A stretch of 64,000 bases of DNA from Prorocentrum cordatum (Eukaryota; Sar; Dinophyceae; Prorocentrales; Prorocentraceae), in contig CAUYUJ010022433.1 of NCBI GenBank assembly GCA_963575745.1, positions 5,001-69,000 of the forward strand, in the 5' to 3' direction. The position numbers and the translations under genes are program-made. This document shows positions 53,780 through 64,000 of the stretch, piece after piece; position 1 is the stretch's first letter, and each line of letters begins with the position of its first letter. Below the pieces are notes generated by a model. It saw nothing but the letters and a program-made list of their open reading frames with translations, was not told the DNA's origin and searched no databases.

Positions 53780-54235
53780 ACACTGAAACAGGCAATGAAA
53801 CGCGTACTCTGACAATCAAGATATACGAACTCCAAACAGTCAATGAAAGTGTGCTCCGACAGTCAGTGGATGTACTCCCACCGTCAATGAAGTCTACTCC
53901 GACAATCAGTGAGTATGTACTCCCACAATCAATGAATGCGTACTCCGACAATCAATGAAGCGTGCACTGCAATTGTCAATGAAGTGTGTACTCCAACAAA
54001 CACTGAAAGAATACAAAGTGCAGCCTCTCAATGAAGATGTACTCCGACAGACAATGAATGTGTACTCCGACCACAATGAATGCAAACTCCGACAATCAAT
54101 GATGTGTACTCCGACAATCAATGAACGTGCACACCGTCAATCAATGAAGCGTGTACTCTGACAATCAATGAAGTGTGTACTCTGAACATCAATGAATCTG
54201 CTCGCCGACAATCAATGAGCACGTACGATACACAG
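53780..54235 (-). promoter_or_regulatory. LINE-2 5' monomer array
   Basis: About 16-17 irregular units of 20-30 bp built on TCATTGATTGTCGGAGTACA (minus strand). The same motif is in the LINE-1a 5' UTR. Likely the element's promoter region; function inferred. Confidence 0.7.
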
Positions 54236-54340
54236 GCCGTGTACGGTAGTGAGAACCAAACAAAGCAGCGCGGCACAATGCCGCTCGAGACGAGAGACCC
54301 AAACGGGAGCCCCCAGCCGCCAGACCCCCGAGGAGGGAGG

Positions 54341-54372
54341 CAACCAGGTTACCGCCGGGACCCTCGTAGAGC
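54341..54372 (-). repeat. J element J16, left half at LINE-2 5' end
   Basis: On minus: GCTCTACGAG, CCCGGCGGTAA arm and CCTGGTTG. It completes J15 when LINE-2 is removed. Confidence 0.92.
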
Positions 54373-54749
54373 TCTCCAGTAACGTAATAGTGCTCAGACA
54401 TCGATTATAAAGCTCAAGTGAAGAGTGACTTCACAATAATTCCAAAAAATAGTGCAGTGTAGTATGAAGATTTTCCATCAGGTTTCGTGTTTACATTGGA
54501 ACTCGAGATCTCGATATTGAACAGAGCGTCATAACCTACTGCATGTGCAGAGAAATACTGGAATAATGTATTTTCCTTGAAGCTGTTATCAAATTCATGA
54601 GACCATTATCATTTTGGAGAAAAAAATCCGACGGCGAACGGCTCCTCCATGTTTTTTGAAAGTAATATAACAGCTACGGACCTGAGGATTTAACAGGCGA
54701 GCGCATCACAACCTAATCCACGTTACAAAAATAGTGGTTTCCAAAACGA
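54373..54749 (-). repeat. AT-rich module related to 47881-48184 and 62281-62580
   Basis: Shares CTACGGACCTGAGGATT-like and CCAAAACGAA words with the other two. No gene. Confidence 0.55.
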
Positions 54750-54805
54750 ACTGGGCGCCGGCGGTAAACCGTCAACCTTTCTTACCGCCGGGGGACTCGT
54801 AGAGC
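54750..54805 (-). repeat. J element J17
   Basis: Complete; perfect CCGGCGGTAA / TTTACCGCCGG arms, loop with GAAAGGTTG. Confidence 0.9.
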
Positions 54806-55690
54806 TTCCTGACCAACTATAATGTCAAACAAATTGTGGAGAACGAATAGTTTTTTCAGCCCGAGCGAATTCAGACCTCTCGATGCAACAGCCGAACGCC
54901 CCTGATACTTCTGGATCGTTTTCTGTGCGTGCCAGCTCGTAGCTGTCCTACAGCCCGAGTACAATACAGAAGAGGGACAACATCTGCCAAGATAACTTGG
55001 AGAATACGAATAGTTTTGCGGACCTAGCCCGAGTAGCAAACCCAGTTCAGACCTCTGGATGCAACAGACAAGCGCGCACAATGATTTCGAATCAGTTTTC
55101 GCATCAGCTCTGTAGCTCTCTTACAGCCCGGGTTACGTGCGAAAATCGACAGCACCTCTCAAGATGACTCGAACAATACGAATAGTTTCGCGAACTAGCT
55201 CGAGTAGCAGACCGAGTTCAGACCTCTGAATGCATCAGGCAGGCGCGACTGATGTCTCCGAATCGATCCCTGTGATTATCAGCCCTGTAGCCACCCTACA
55301 GCTCGAGTTCAGTGCAGAAAACCGACAGCACCTCTCAAGATGACTCGAACAATACGAATAGTTTCGCGAACCTAGCTCGGGTAGCCGACCGATGTCAGAC
55401 CCCTGAATGCGACAGGCGGACGCGCCTGATGTCTCCGAATCGATTCCTGTGATTATCAGCCCTGTAGCCCCCCTACAGCCCGAGTTAAGTGCAGAAAACC
55501 GACAGCATCTCCCAAGATGACTCGAACAGTACAAATACTTTCGCGGGCCTATCTCGGGCAGCAGACCGAGTTAAGAGCTCTGAATTCAACAGACAAACGC
55601 GCCTGATGATTTTGAATCGGTTTCTGTAAGTATCAGCTCTGTAGCTGTCCTACAGCTCGAGTTTAGTTCAAAAAACCGACAACGCCTGTC
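54806..55690 (-). repeat. ~178-bp satellite array S7 (inverted)
   Basis: End module then four to five units, followed by a leader at 55691-55920. Confidence 0.85.
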
Positions 55691-56012
55691 AAGATGACTC
55701 GAAACGGTCGATCCCGCCGGGATGTTTTTTGGTAGTAAAAGGTACCCGGTCGAGCTGAGATCAAGACGGCGAGCGGGAATACGATCGAATATCGCGGAAC
55801 AAATATATAGAGCTCTAACGAATGGTTGAATTTCGAGAACAAAATTTTCAACCGACCAAAAATCACCAAACGGTCCGTCGAGATTTCCCTTGCCAACTAG
55901 CTCTCCAGCGCCCCGGAATTACTCTTAAGCTTCCAGCAACTAGCTAAGGGAAGCTCTACGAGTTATTTTCCAATCTGTCATGATCTCCGAAAAACCGACG
56001 CCAGGTTGTCAG
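55691..56012 (-). repeat. Family S leader (inverted) and short spacer
   Basis: Leader to about 55920, then a TCTTAAGCTTCCAGCAACTA piece and a GAAAAACCGACGCCAGGTTG fragment of family L. Confidence 0.75.
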
Positions 56013-56068
56013 ACTGGGCGCCGGCGGTAAACCGTCAACCTTTCTTACCGCCGGGGGACTCGTGGAGC
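56013..56068 (-). repeat. J element J18
   Basis: Complete; intact 10-bp stem. Confidence 0.9.
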
Positions 56069-57493
56069 TTCCTGACCATGTATATTCTCGGAAAAAAATT
56101 GCAGAGAATGAATAGTTTTTCGGCCCGAGCGATTTCAGACCTCTCGATGCAACAGTCCAACGCCCCTGATGCTTCTGGATCGTTTTCTGTGCGTACGAGC
56201 TCTGTAGCTCCCCTACAGCCCGAGTTACGCGCGAAAATCGGCAGCACCTCTCAAGATAACTCGAACAATATGAATAGTTCCGCGAACCTAGCTCGAGAAT
56301 CAGACCGAGTTCAGACCTCTGAATGCGACAGGCGGACAGCTAATGTCTCCGAATCGATTCCTGTGAGTGTCAACCCTGTAGCCCCCCTTATGTGCAGAAA
56401 TCCGACAGCATCTCTCAAGATCACTCGAACAATGCGAATAGTTTCGCGGACCTAGCTCGGGCAGGAGACCGAGTTCCCAGCTCTGGATTCGACGAGCGAA
56501 CGCGCCTAAAGTCTTCGAATCGATTCCTGTGATTACCAGCCCTGTAGGCCCCCTACAGCCTGAGTTAAGTACAGAAAACTGACAGCACCTCTCAGCATGA
56601 CTCGAAGAATACGAATAGTTTTGCGAACCTAGCTCGGGCAGCAGACCGAGTTCAGAGCTCTGGGTTCAACAAACAAGTGCGCCTGATGTCTGCGAATCGA
56701 TTCCTGTGATGACCAGACCTGTAGCCCCCCTACAGCCCAAGTTACGTACAGAAAACTGATAGCACCTCTCAAGATGACTCGAACAATACGAATAGTTTCG
56801 CGAACCTAGCTCGGGCAGCAAACCGAGTTGAGAGCTCTGGATTCGACAGACAAACGCGCTTGATGTCTCCAGATCGATTCCTGTGATTACCAGCTCTGTA
56901 GCCCCTCTACAGCCTGAGTTAAGTACAGAAAACTGACAGCACCTCTCAAGATGACTCGAAGAATGCGAATAGTTTCGCGAACCTAGCTCGGGCAGCAGAC
57001 CGAGTTCAGAGCTCTGGATTCAGCAAACAAGCGCGCCTGATGTCTGCGATTCGATTCCTGTGATGACCAGACCTGTAGCCCCCCTACAGGCCCAAGTTAA
57101 GTACAGAAAACTGACAGCACCTCTCAAGATGACTCGCACGATACGAATAGTTTTGCGAACCTAGCTCGGGCAGCAGACCAAGTTCAGAGCTCTGGATTCA
57201 ACAGACAGACGCGGCTGATTATTAGGAATTGTTCCTGTAAGCATCAGCTCTGCAGCTGTCCCATCTGTCGATTTAAGTGCAACGTACTGACAGCGCGTAT
57301 CAAGATGACTCGAAACGGCCGATCCCGCCGCAACGCTTTTTGGCAGTCGTATCCACCCGATCGATCTGAGATTGAGATGGCGAGCGGGAATAAGATCGAA
57401 TATGATCGGAAAAAATACTAGAGCTCTAACGAATGGTTGAATTTCGAGAACAAAATTTTCAACCGACCCAAAGTCAGCAAAAGGTCCGTCGGG
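56069..57493 (-). repeat. ~178-bp satellite array S8 (inverted) and leader
   Basis: End module, about six 178-bp units, leader from 57311. The longest S array in the window. Confidence 0.85.
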
Positions 57494-57548
57494 ACTGGGC
57501 GCTGGCGGTAAACCGTCAACCTTTCTTATCGCCGGGAGCTCGTAGAGC
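57494..57548 (-). repeat. J element J19
   Basis: Complete but with mismatches (GCGATAAG for GCGGTAAG on minus; GCCAGC). Confidence 0.8.
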
Positions 57549-57950
57549 TTGCTGACCATAAATAATGTCGAAGAAATTGCAGAGAACGAATAGTTTTTGA
57601 GCCCGAGCGATTTCAGACTTCTCGATGCAACAGCCAAACGCCACTGATGCTTCTGGATCGTTTTCTGTGCGTACGACCTCTGTAGCTCTCCTACAGCCCG
57701 AGGTACGTGCGAAAATCGACAGCATCTCTCAGGATTACTCGAACAATGTGAATAGTTTCGCGAACCTAGCTCGAGTATCAGACCGAGTTCAGTGCTCCGA
57801 ATGCAAGAGGCGGACGCGTCTGATATATCTAGATCGATTCCTGTGATTACCGCCCTGTAGCCCCTCTACAGCCCGAGTTCAGTGCAGAAAACCGACAGCA
57901 TCTCTCAAGATGCTAGCTCGACAGGAGACCGAGCTCCGAGCTCTGGGGAT
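57549..57950 (-). repeat. ~178-bp satellite array S9 (inverted, truncated)
   Basis: End module and about two units, cut at a change of orientation near 57950. Confidence 0.8.
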
Positions 57951-58435
57951 GTTGATAGATTTCGTGATTTTACTGGAGCGGCAGATGGGATACAGAGCTG
58001 TTCGGCAACAAGTCAGCGATAATCATCAGAAGGGCTAGTCTTCATTAAGTATCTAGATGTCTCAACTTGGTCTGTCACAGCTGGGGCTGAACAACTATTT
58101 GTACCCCGCCTATTTTTTTCAAAAGAGATGACGACAAGTTTCCTTATACAACTCTGCAGATGAGCTGCGTAGCTGTTTGGCTCGTCTAGATGCCCGAACC
58201 GGGTCTGCTACCACAGCTCGGTCCGAAAAACTATTCGTACTCTACTAACTTTCTAGAGTTCATCGTGAGTTTCTGGATGCAACTCGAGCTGTAGATAAGC
58301 TAGATAACTGTTTGGCACAATCGTCGAAAAAAAACTTTTCAGACGCGCTAGTCTCGCGTATCTCGATGCCGAAACTCTGTCTGCTACCAGAGCTGGATCT
58401 GAAAAACCATTCGTGCTCTGCTAAATCGTTCGTCT
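57951..58435 (+). repeat. Diverged family S units (S')
   Basis: Plus orientation again. Units have AGCTACAGAGCTGTT, CTAGATGYCYGAACT and TCTGCTACCAGAGCTGG words and are clearly more diverged than S1-S9. Confidence 0.75.
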
Positions 58436-58617
58436 TTTTCTCTCTACCTCCCCTCTCATGCTCGTCATCCTGCTCTTCCTGCTCCCCGTCCTTTTCCTCT
58501 GTCTGCTCCTCTTTCCCCTTCTCCTTTTCTTCTTCAGCCTGCTCCATCTCCTTCTCCTCCTGACTCCTCCTTCCCTTCCTTCTCTATGAAGCCGCGCTCT
58601 CGCGCGCGCGGAATGAA
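58436..58617 (+). repeat. Polypyrimidine tract plus GCGCGCGCGG module
   Basis: CTCCT/CTTCC-rich tract to about 58585, then TCTCGCGCGCGCGGAATG. The same pair precedes J21, J22 and J23. Confidence 0.75.
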
Positions 58618-58669
58618 GCTCTACGAGTTCGGCGAAAGCAAGGTTGACGGTTTACCGCCAGCTCCCAGT
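58618..58669 (+). repeat. J element J20 (left arm mutated)
   Basis: GCTCTACGAG and the right arm are present; GGCGGTAA has become GGCGAAAG, so the stem is lost. Confidence 0.75.
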
Positions 58670-59600
58670 AATTTCGGCGCGCTGGGGGGCTGGTTGACAA
58701 AACTTTTTTTTTTGTTAAAAAAACCAATATATAAAAAAAGAAGAAAATCAATAACATTTTTATACTTGATATTTGATCTGTTTTAGTTAATTTCTCAAAA
58801 TTTGAACACTCGTTGGAGCTCTAGAATTCCCCCCCCAAATTCGATCTTATTCCCGCTCGCCATCTTAATCTCAGGTCGACCGGGTACATATTACTGCCAA
58901 AAGCATTCTGGCGGGACCAGCTCTTGAGTGTCATCTCGGCAGGTGCTGTCGGTTTTCTCAAATAAACTCGAGCTGCAGATGAGCTACAGAGCTGGCAGGC
59001 ACACCCAATGCATCTAGAATCACCAGGCCGGTTCGGCTGAAGTATCTAGATGTCTGAATTCGGTCTGCTACCGGAACTGGGCCCGCACAACTATTCGCAC
59101 TGCTAATTTTCTTCAAGATGCTGATGAGTTCCTTCAGATAACTCGAGTTACATATGAGCTACAGAGCTCTTGGGCACAGGAATCGTAAGAGAAGCATCAG
59201 GCGCGCTAGTCTAAAGCATCTAGATGCCCGAACTCGGCCTGCTACCAGAGCTGGGTCCGAACACATATTCGTGCTCTGCATTTTTTGAGATGATGATGGT
59301 TTCCTTGAGTGACTCTAAGCCAAAGACGAGCTAGAGAGCTGTTTGTCACAGCCATCGAACGGAAATGATTAGAAGCTCGGTCTGCTACCAAAGCTGGGTT
59401 TAAAAAAACAAAACAATATATATATATATATAGACATCGATGATTTTCTTGACTGAACTCGCGCTGAAGATGCGCCGCTGAGCTGGTTGTCACAGCAATC
59501 GAAAGAAAATTATTTGACGCGCTAGTCTCATGCATATAGATGCCCGAACTCGGTCTGCTACCAGAGTTCGAACCAAACAACTATTCGTACTCTGTTTTTA
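58670..59600 (+). repeat. Leader plus diverged family S units
   Basis: Leader 58670-58937 with an AT-rich insertion near 58705-58790, then four S' units. Confidence 0.75.
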
Positions 59601-59796
59601 TGTTCGGAGATGACAATGCCGTTCTTGTTCCCCTCCTGCTCCTTCTTCTGCTCCTCCTCCTCCTTCCCTCGTTCTCTTCCTCGGCCTCCTGCACCTCCTT
59701 CATTCTCACTCCTTCTTCTCCTCCAGTCCTCCTGCATTAGACAGCGCTCTCGCGCGCGCGGAATGCGAGATTGCCGCGCCAACATTGCACGAGGAA
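59601..59796 (+). repeat. Polypyrimidine tract plus GCGCGCGCGG module
   Basis: CTCCTCCTCC-rich 59625-59735, then GCGCGCGCGGAATGCGAGAT. Confidence 0.75.
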
Positions 59797-59849
59797 GGTC
59801 TACGAGTCTGGCGGTGACCAAGGTTGACGGTTGACCGCGGGCTTCCAGT
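59797..59849 (+). repeat. J element J21 (degraded)
   Basis: TCTACGAG, GGCGGTGA and TTGACCGC arms partly pair. Confidence 0.7.
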
Positions 59850-60999
59850 ATTTCTGGAGAGATGGTGTCCGTTTTCTTTATTCAATCCGAGCTCTAGGTC
59901 AGCTGCGGAGTTGCGGTGCGCACTAATCGATATGGAATGTTGAAGAGCACTTGTCTATGCTAGAGCTGGGACCACATGATTACCAGCGTTCTTTTTTATA
60001 GGAGAGACGGTGTGACTCGTAGAGCTTCTCTAAGAGCGTTAGCGGCGAAGCTAGAAGAGTAATTATGGCGCGCTGGGGGGCTGGTTGGCCAAACAATCTC
60101 GACGGAAGTTTTTCATCATTGAGCTCGGTTTAAATTCGATGTCTCGAAATTCAACAGATCGTTAGAGCTCTAGTATTTTTTCTTCTCATATTCGATATAT
60201 TTCCCGCTCGCCATCTTGATCTCAGGCCGATCGGGTACATATCACTGCCAAAAAGCATCCCGGCGGGATTGGCTCTCTAGTGTCATGTTGGCGGGTGCTG
60301 TCGGTTTTCTGAATTTAACTCGAGCTGTAAACGAGCCACAGAGCTGACAGGCACAGCTAATCCATCTAGAATTTGCAGGCGCGTTAGTCTCAAGTATCTA
60401 GATGTCTGAACTGGGTCTGCTAACAGAGCTGGGTCCGCAATACTGTCCGTACTCTACTACTTATTCTCGAGATGATGATGAGCTTCTTGAGTTACCTCGA
60501 GCTGCAGATGAGCTACAGAGTTGTTCGGCACAGCAATCGAACGGTAATCATCAGGCGCTCTAGTCTGAATTATCTCGATGCCTGAGCTCGGTCTGCTACC
60601 AGCGCTGGGTCCCACAAACTATTGGTACTCTGCTAATTTGTAGGAGATGGTGCTGTTTTTTGGGCTGAAATCGAGCTGAATATGAGCTAGAGAGCTGTTT
60701 GTCACAGCAATCAGTAGGACATCAACAGAGCGCTTGTCTAAAGTCCGAACTCGGTCTGCTACCAGAGCTGGGTCGGGAAAAAAACTGTTCGTCCTCTGCC
60801 TATTTTTTTGGAGAGCGGATGGTACTTTTCTTGAGATAACTCGAGCTGCAGATAAGCTACAGAGCTGTTCGGCACAGCCATTGGAAGGAAATCATCAGAC
60901 GCGCTAATTTCAAGTATCTAGATGCCCGAACTCGGGCTGCTTCAGAGCTGGAGTCCAACAACTATTCGTACTATATTTTTTCCGAGATGACGATGCCTT
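59850..60999 (+). repeat. Leader plus diverged family S units
   Basis: Short non-J segment 59850-60060, leader 60060-60290, then four S' units to about 60985. Confidence 0.75.
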
Positions 61000-61173
61000 T
61001 CTTGATCCTCCCTCCTTCTCCTCCTCCTGCTCCTTTTCCTCCTCCTGCTTCACCTGCTGAGCCTCCTCCATCTCCTTTCTACTCGCTGCTTCTTCTCCTC
61101 CAGTCCTCCGCCATGAAACCGTGCCCTCGCGCGCGCGGAATGCGAGATTGCCGCGCCCGCATTGCGCGAGGAA
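61000..61173 (+). repeat. Polypyrimidine tract plus GCGCGCGCGG module
   Basis: As before J20 and J21; includes GCGCGCGCGGAATGCGAGAT. Confidence 0.75.
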
Positions 61174-61228
61174 GCTCTACGAATTCCCGGCGGTTACCAA
61201 GGTTGACGGCTTACCGCCGGTGCCCAGT
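61174..61228 (+). repeat. J element J22
   Basis: Complete; arms CCCGGCGGTTA and CTTACCGCCGG give a slightly imperfect stem. Confidence 0.8.
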
Positions 61229-61771
61229 TGGATTACTGTACTTACTTCGGGGTCTAGGCAAGCTAGGGGGCCGAGAAGCACACCTTGACAGGAAGTCAAG
61301 ACTCAGTCAGTCGCGTAGAGTATCGAGACGTCTGAGATTTCGTCTGCTACCAAAGCTAGAACTGAACAGCTACTTGGACTCTGCAATTTGTTGTGAGAGA
61401 TGATGTTTCTCTACAGAATTCCGAGCTGTAGGTTAGGTGCGGAGCTTTGGTATACATCAATCGACACTGCGAAACTCTAGTTGACAGCATCTGGGCGGCT
61501 GAGATCGGTCTGCCAGAACTGCGACTAAAAACTTATCTGCGCCCTTCAAAAAATGGGCTCTGCTTAATTCGAGCCGTAGACAAGCTACAGTGCTAGGCAG
61601 CCGAGTGTTCGAATGAGAATGATCACGGGCGCTTGTCTGCAGTATCGAGGCGGATTCGAGCAGTGAGTAAGGAAGGAGCTGTGAAGCACATTTCCATGAA
61701 ACCGCACCCTCGCGCGCGCGCGGAATGCAAGATTGCTGCGCTCGCTTGCCATTCATGTATATCGCGAGGAA
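61229..61771 (+). repeat. Diverged family S remnants and GCGCGCGCGG module
   Basis: Weak S'-like words (GTCTGCTACCAAAGCTAG, GAGCTGTAGGTTAGG). The GCGCGCGCGCGGAATGCAAG module near 61711 is not preceded by a long pyrimidine tract. Confidence 0.6.
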
Positions 61772-61822
61772 GCTCTACGAGTTCCCAGCGCCAAGGTTGA
61801 CGGTTTACCGCCGGCTTCCAGT
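61772..61822 (+). repeat. J element J23 (left arm deleted)
   Basis: GCTCTACGAGTTCCC then CAGCGCC directly before AAGGTTGACGG and the right arm. Confidence 0.75.
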
Positions 61823-62225
61823 TGAGCTTGCCTAAGAGCGAAGCGGCGAATATTCAGAGTAATTCAAGCGCGCTGACGGACTAGTTGCTCGATATGTCGA
61901 TGGAAGTTTTGTATTTCTGTTGTGGGTCATCTTCTCGGAATTTGAGCATTCGAGAAGTGCTGAAACTAATTCAGAGCATCTTATTTTGCCGTTCCGATGT
62001 GCTAATCTTCCTATTGCTCGGCTTATAGTTTGCACCGCATCGAATAGTGAGCTGCGTCGCTGTCGATGGGCGAGCTGTAGGTGGTCAGTTCAGAGAGTTG
62101 ATGCTGATATTGTTGAACTTGGAATTCCACGGCTACTCGGAGTGCCGAATTCTACGTCGCCAGTCCTTGACTGCTGAATTTTATTTGCGAAGCGACCGAA
62201 TCAGTGCAACTGTTGAGATCCGAGC
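61823..62225. other. Unassigned sequence between J elements
   Basis: Begins with leader-like words (CGCGCTGACGGACTAGTTG), then unique sequence. No gene recognised. Confidence 0.4.
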
Positions 62226-62278
62226 GGGGAGCCAGCGGTAAGCCTTCAGCCAGGTTACCGCCGTGGCCCTCGTAGAGC
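62226..62278 (-). repeat. J element J24 (diverged)
   Basis: On minus: GCTCTACGAG, GGCGGTAACCTGG, CTTACCGC arm with changes. Confidence 0.7.
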
Positions 62279-63255
62279 TCCTAACATGAAAACGAGTGCT
62301 CAGAGTACAAGGGGAGAGCGTCCTCGAATGTCAGCTTGTCAACTCGCAAAAAATATTTTTTCAGGTTTTATGCGACGTCGCTTCCCCCGAGTGTTTCGAT
62401 AGTAATTCTGCAGCCACAGACCTGAGAATCTGATTTGCAGACGCGGCATCACCCACTGCTGCGGAAAAATAACCGGTTCTCCAAACGAATGGTCAAATAT
62501 TTCACAATCTCCAAAAGACCGACCCCAGGTCATCGCATTGTCTGCCCGGAACTAGCTTCACCCCGCACCGGAGCTCATCGATACCGAAGAGCTCTACGAG
62601 GTATTCGACCCGACTCAACGCTGAGTTCGAGTTTGCCTGCCGAACTCTGGACTAACAACGATGATAGTTCATACCCGGGAGTGTTGTTTCGATCAGGAAC
62701 TTTGAACTGAACAATTGCGAGGGGTGGATGTTCGATCCTGCGTCCAACGCAGAACTCGAATCAACAAAGCCGCGAACGTGAACTTCTAGTTCGAGTTTTC
62801 CCACAAACCATCGATGGAACCCATGTAGATGGAGTTGTTTGTCGTGAGTTCGACTTCTAACTCCAAGAATTTAGTCGAGTTCGGCCTCGAACACTTGACC
62901 GAACAACTCTCATTCATCGTTGTTGTTGTTCGGCCCCCCCCCCCGGGGACGCGCCAAACCGCTCCGGAGTTCGAGCGACTCCGGAATTCTGAACTAACAA
63001 TGCATGTCAGACCCACTCCCCAGCAATCGAAAGCAAATCATTCGTCTCGAGTATCTAGATGCCTGAGGTCCGTCCTGCCACCAAAGCTCGGACCAAAATA
63101 TTATTCGTGCTCCGCTAGTTTTTCAAGAGATAGTTTTAGTTCCCAACCATCCTGTGGTGTTGGGTCCTCGTTTTGAAGACACGGTGCCCCGCGTTCCTCT
63201 CCTCCTCCTCCTCTCCTCCTCCCCCTCCTTGCCTCTGCTCTCGGCACACCTCTCA
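62279..63255. other. Unassigned sequence, family L and S remnants
   Basis: 62281-62580 resembles the inverted family L short module (GACCGACCCCAGGTCATCGC). 62590-63010 has repeated GAGTTCGA/GAACT words. 63020-63130 has S'-like words, and 63195-63235 is a CTCCT tract. No gene. Confidence 0.5.
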
Positions 63256-64000
63256 CGCGTTTCGTAGCCCCATAGGGGGCTCCACCGAAGGCCCCAGTGG
63301 GGGTGTTCGCATGCGGTTCCCCCACCCAGGGCAGCGTTTCGTGGCCCCATAGGGAGCTCCACCGAAGGCCCCAGTGGGGGTGTTCGCATGCGGTTCCCCC
63401 ACCCAGGGCAGCGTTTCGTGGCCCCATAGGGAGCTCCACCGAAGGCCCCAGTGGGGGTGTTCGCATGCGGTTCCCCCACCCAGGGCAGCGTTTCGTGGCC
63501 CCATAGGGAGCTCCACCGAAGGCCCCAGTGGGGGTGTTCGCATGCGGTTCCCCCACCCAGGGCAGCGTTTCGTGGCCCCATAGGGAGCTCCACCGAAGGC
63601 CCCAGTGGGGGTGTTCGCATGCGGTTCCCCCACCCAGGGCAGCGTTTCGTGGCCCCATAGGGAGCTCCACCGAAGGCCCCAGTGGGGGTGTTCGCATGCG
63701 GTTCCCCCACCCAGGGCAGCGTTTCGTGCCCCATAGGGAGCTCCACCGAAGGCCCCAGTGGGGGTGTTCGCATGCGGTTCCCCCACCCAGGGCAGCGTTT
63801 CGTGGCCCCATAGGGAGCTCCACCGAAGGCCCCAGTGGGGGTGTTCGCATGCGGTTCCCCCACCCAGGGCAGCGTTTCGTAGCCCCATAGGGAGCTCCAC
63901 CGAAGGCCCCAGTGGGGGTGTTCGCATGCGGTTCCCCCACCCAGGGCAGCGTTTCGTGCCCCATAGGGAGCTCCACCGAAGGCCCCAGTGGGGGTGTTCG
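63256..64000 (+). repeat. 77-bp tandem array, cut by window end
   Basis: Nine to ten units almost identical, with GCGTTTCGTGGCCCCATAGG, GAGCTCCACCGAAGGCCCCA and GTGTTCGCATGCGGTTCCCC blocks. Unit length 77 bp; two units have lost one G. Because 77 is not a multiple of three, the unit is open in several frames. No spacers, so not CRISPR. Confidence 0.97.

Larger units (their letters stand above)
48218..54340 (-). mobile_element. LINE-2: site-specific non-LTR retrotransposon, degraded
   Basis: About 6.1 kb on the minus strand, flanked by AACCTGGTTG (written on plus, CAACCAGGTT at 48208-48217 and 54341-54350). It breaks a J element at the same loop position as LINE-1a. It has a long monomer-rich 5' region, fused ORF1-endonuclease, RT and permuted RNase H. 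Damage: a frameshift in the endonuclease near 52250, a 299-bp antisense insertion of LINE-1 3' end (51818-52116) and an internal deletion with stop near 49530. Confidence 0.92.

Noticed and set aside
54806-57310. tRNA-like A and B box words (TAGCTCGGGCAG, GGATTCGAC) in the 178-bp satellite
   Set aside because: Spacing is about right, but the B box has an extra base and most units lack it. There is no cloverleaf. Not enough to call a tRNA-derived SINE.
63101-63976. A 291-codon repeat protein in the 77-bp array
   Set aside because: The unit is not a multiple of three, so the frame rotates through the unit, and two units have one-base losses. No conserved phase.

Overview
The window is eukaryotic nuclear DNA, most likely from a dinoflagellate. 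Three things point that way. There are six interstitial arrays of CCCTAAA (TTTAGGG-type telomere repeat). At 10459-10480 there is a 22-nt segment that differs from the dinoflagellate spliced leader, as I remember it, by three transitions. The rest is repeat-dominated, GC-rich sequence whose only long credible reading frames belong to mobile elements. I see no tRNA, rRNA, operon or prokaryotic signal.

Layout. 1-7060: a piece of a ~178-bp satellite (family S), then a head-to-tail array of ~1.05-kb units (family L). 7061-10780: G/A-rich minisatellites, GTC/GAC trinucleotide tracts, an ACCGATAA minisatellite and old copies of a 77-bp repeat. 10803-12127: one uncharacterised gene with a frame break and a C-terminal PCNA-binding (PIP) box. 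12128-13993: low complexity. 13994-28163: two nearly identical copies of a LINE (LINE-1a, full length; LINE-1b, 5' truncated) and a fragment of a second LINE (LINE-3), between S arrays. 28164-45586: duplicated subtelomere-like blocks (A, B, C below) separated by CCCTAAA arrays. Embedded in them are an intact Helitron-type Rep-helicase gene (33176-38755, minus strand) and a 109-bp tandem array. 45585-62280: S arrays, now mostly inverted, with a third LINE (LINE-2, 48218-54340, minus strand). 62281-64000: unassigned sequence, then a 77-bp tandem array running off the end.

One short motif ties most of this together. A ~55-bp 'J element' starts GCTCTACGAG, contains a 10-bp-stem hairpin (CCGGCGGTAA with TTACCGCCGG, or compensated CCGGCGGTGA with TCACCGCCGG) and ends CCAGT. 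It occurs whole or halved about 24 times, and nearly every satellite array, LINE and telomeric block begins or ends at one. All four LINE 3' ends in J elements join at the same loop position, and the two full-length LINEs have target-site duplications of the loop sequence. I read these as site-specific non-LTR retrotransposons that use the J hairpin as their home.

The LINEs code for an ORF1 protein, an APE-type endonuclease, a reverse transcriptase with WADN in place of [FY]ADD, and an RNase H domain whose motifs run III-IV-I-II, i.e. circularly permuted. Three diverged families share the permutation, which is the strongest candidate here for something undescribed. No searches could be run; family calls rest on motifs read by eye.
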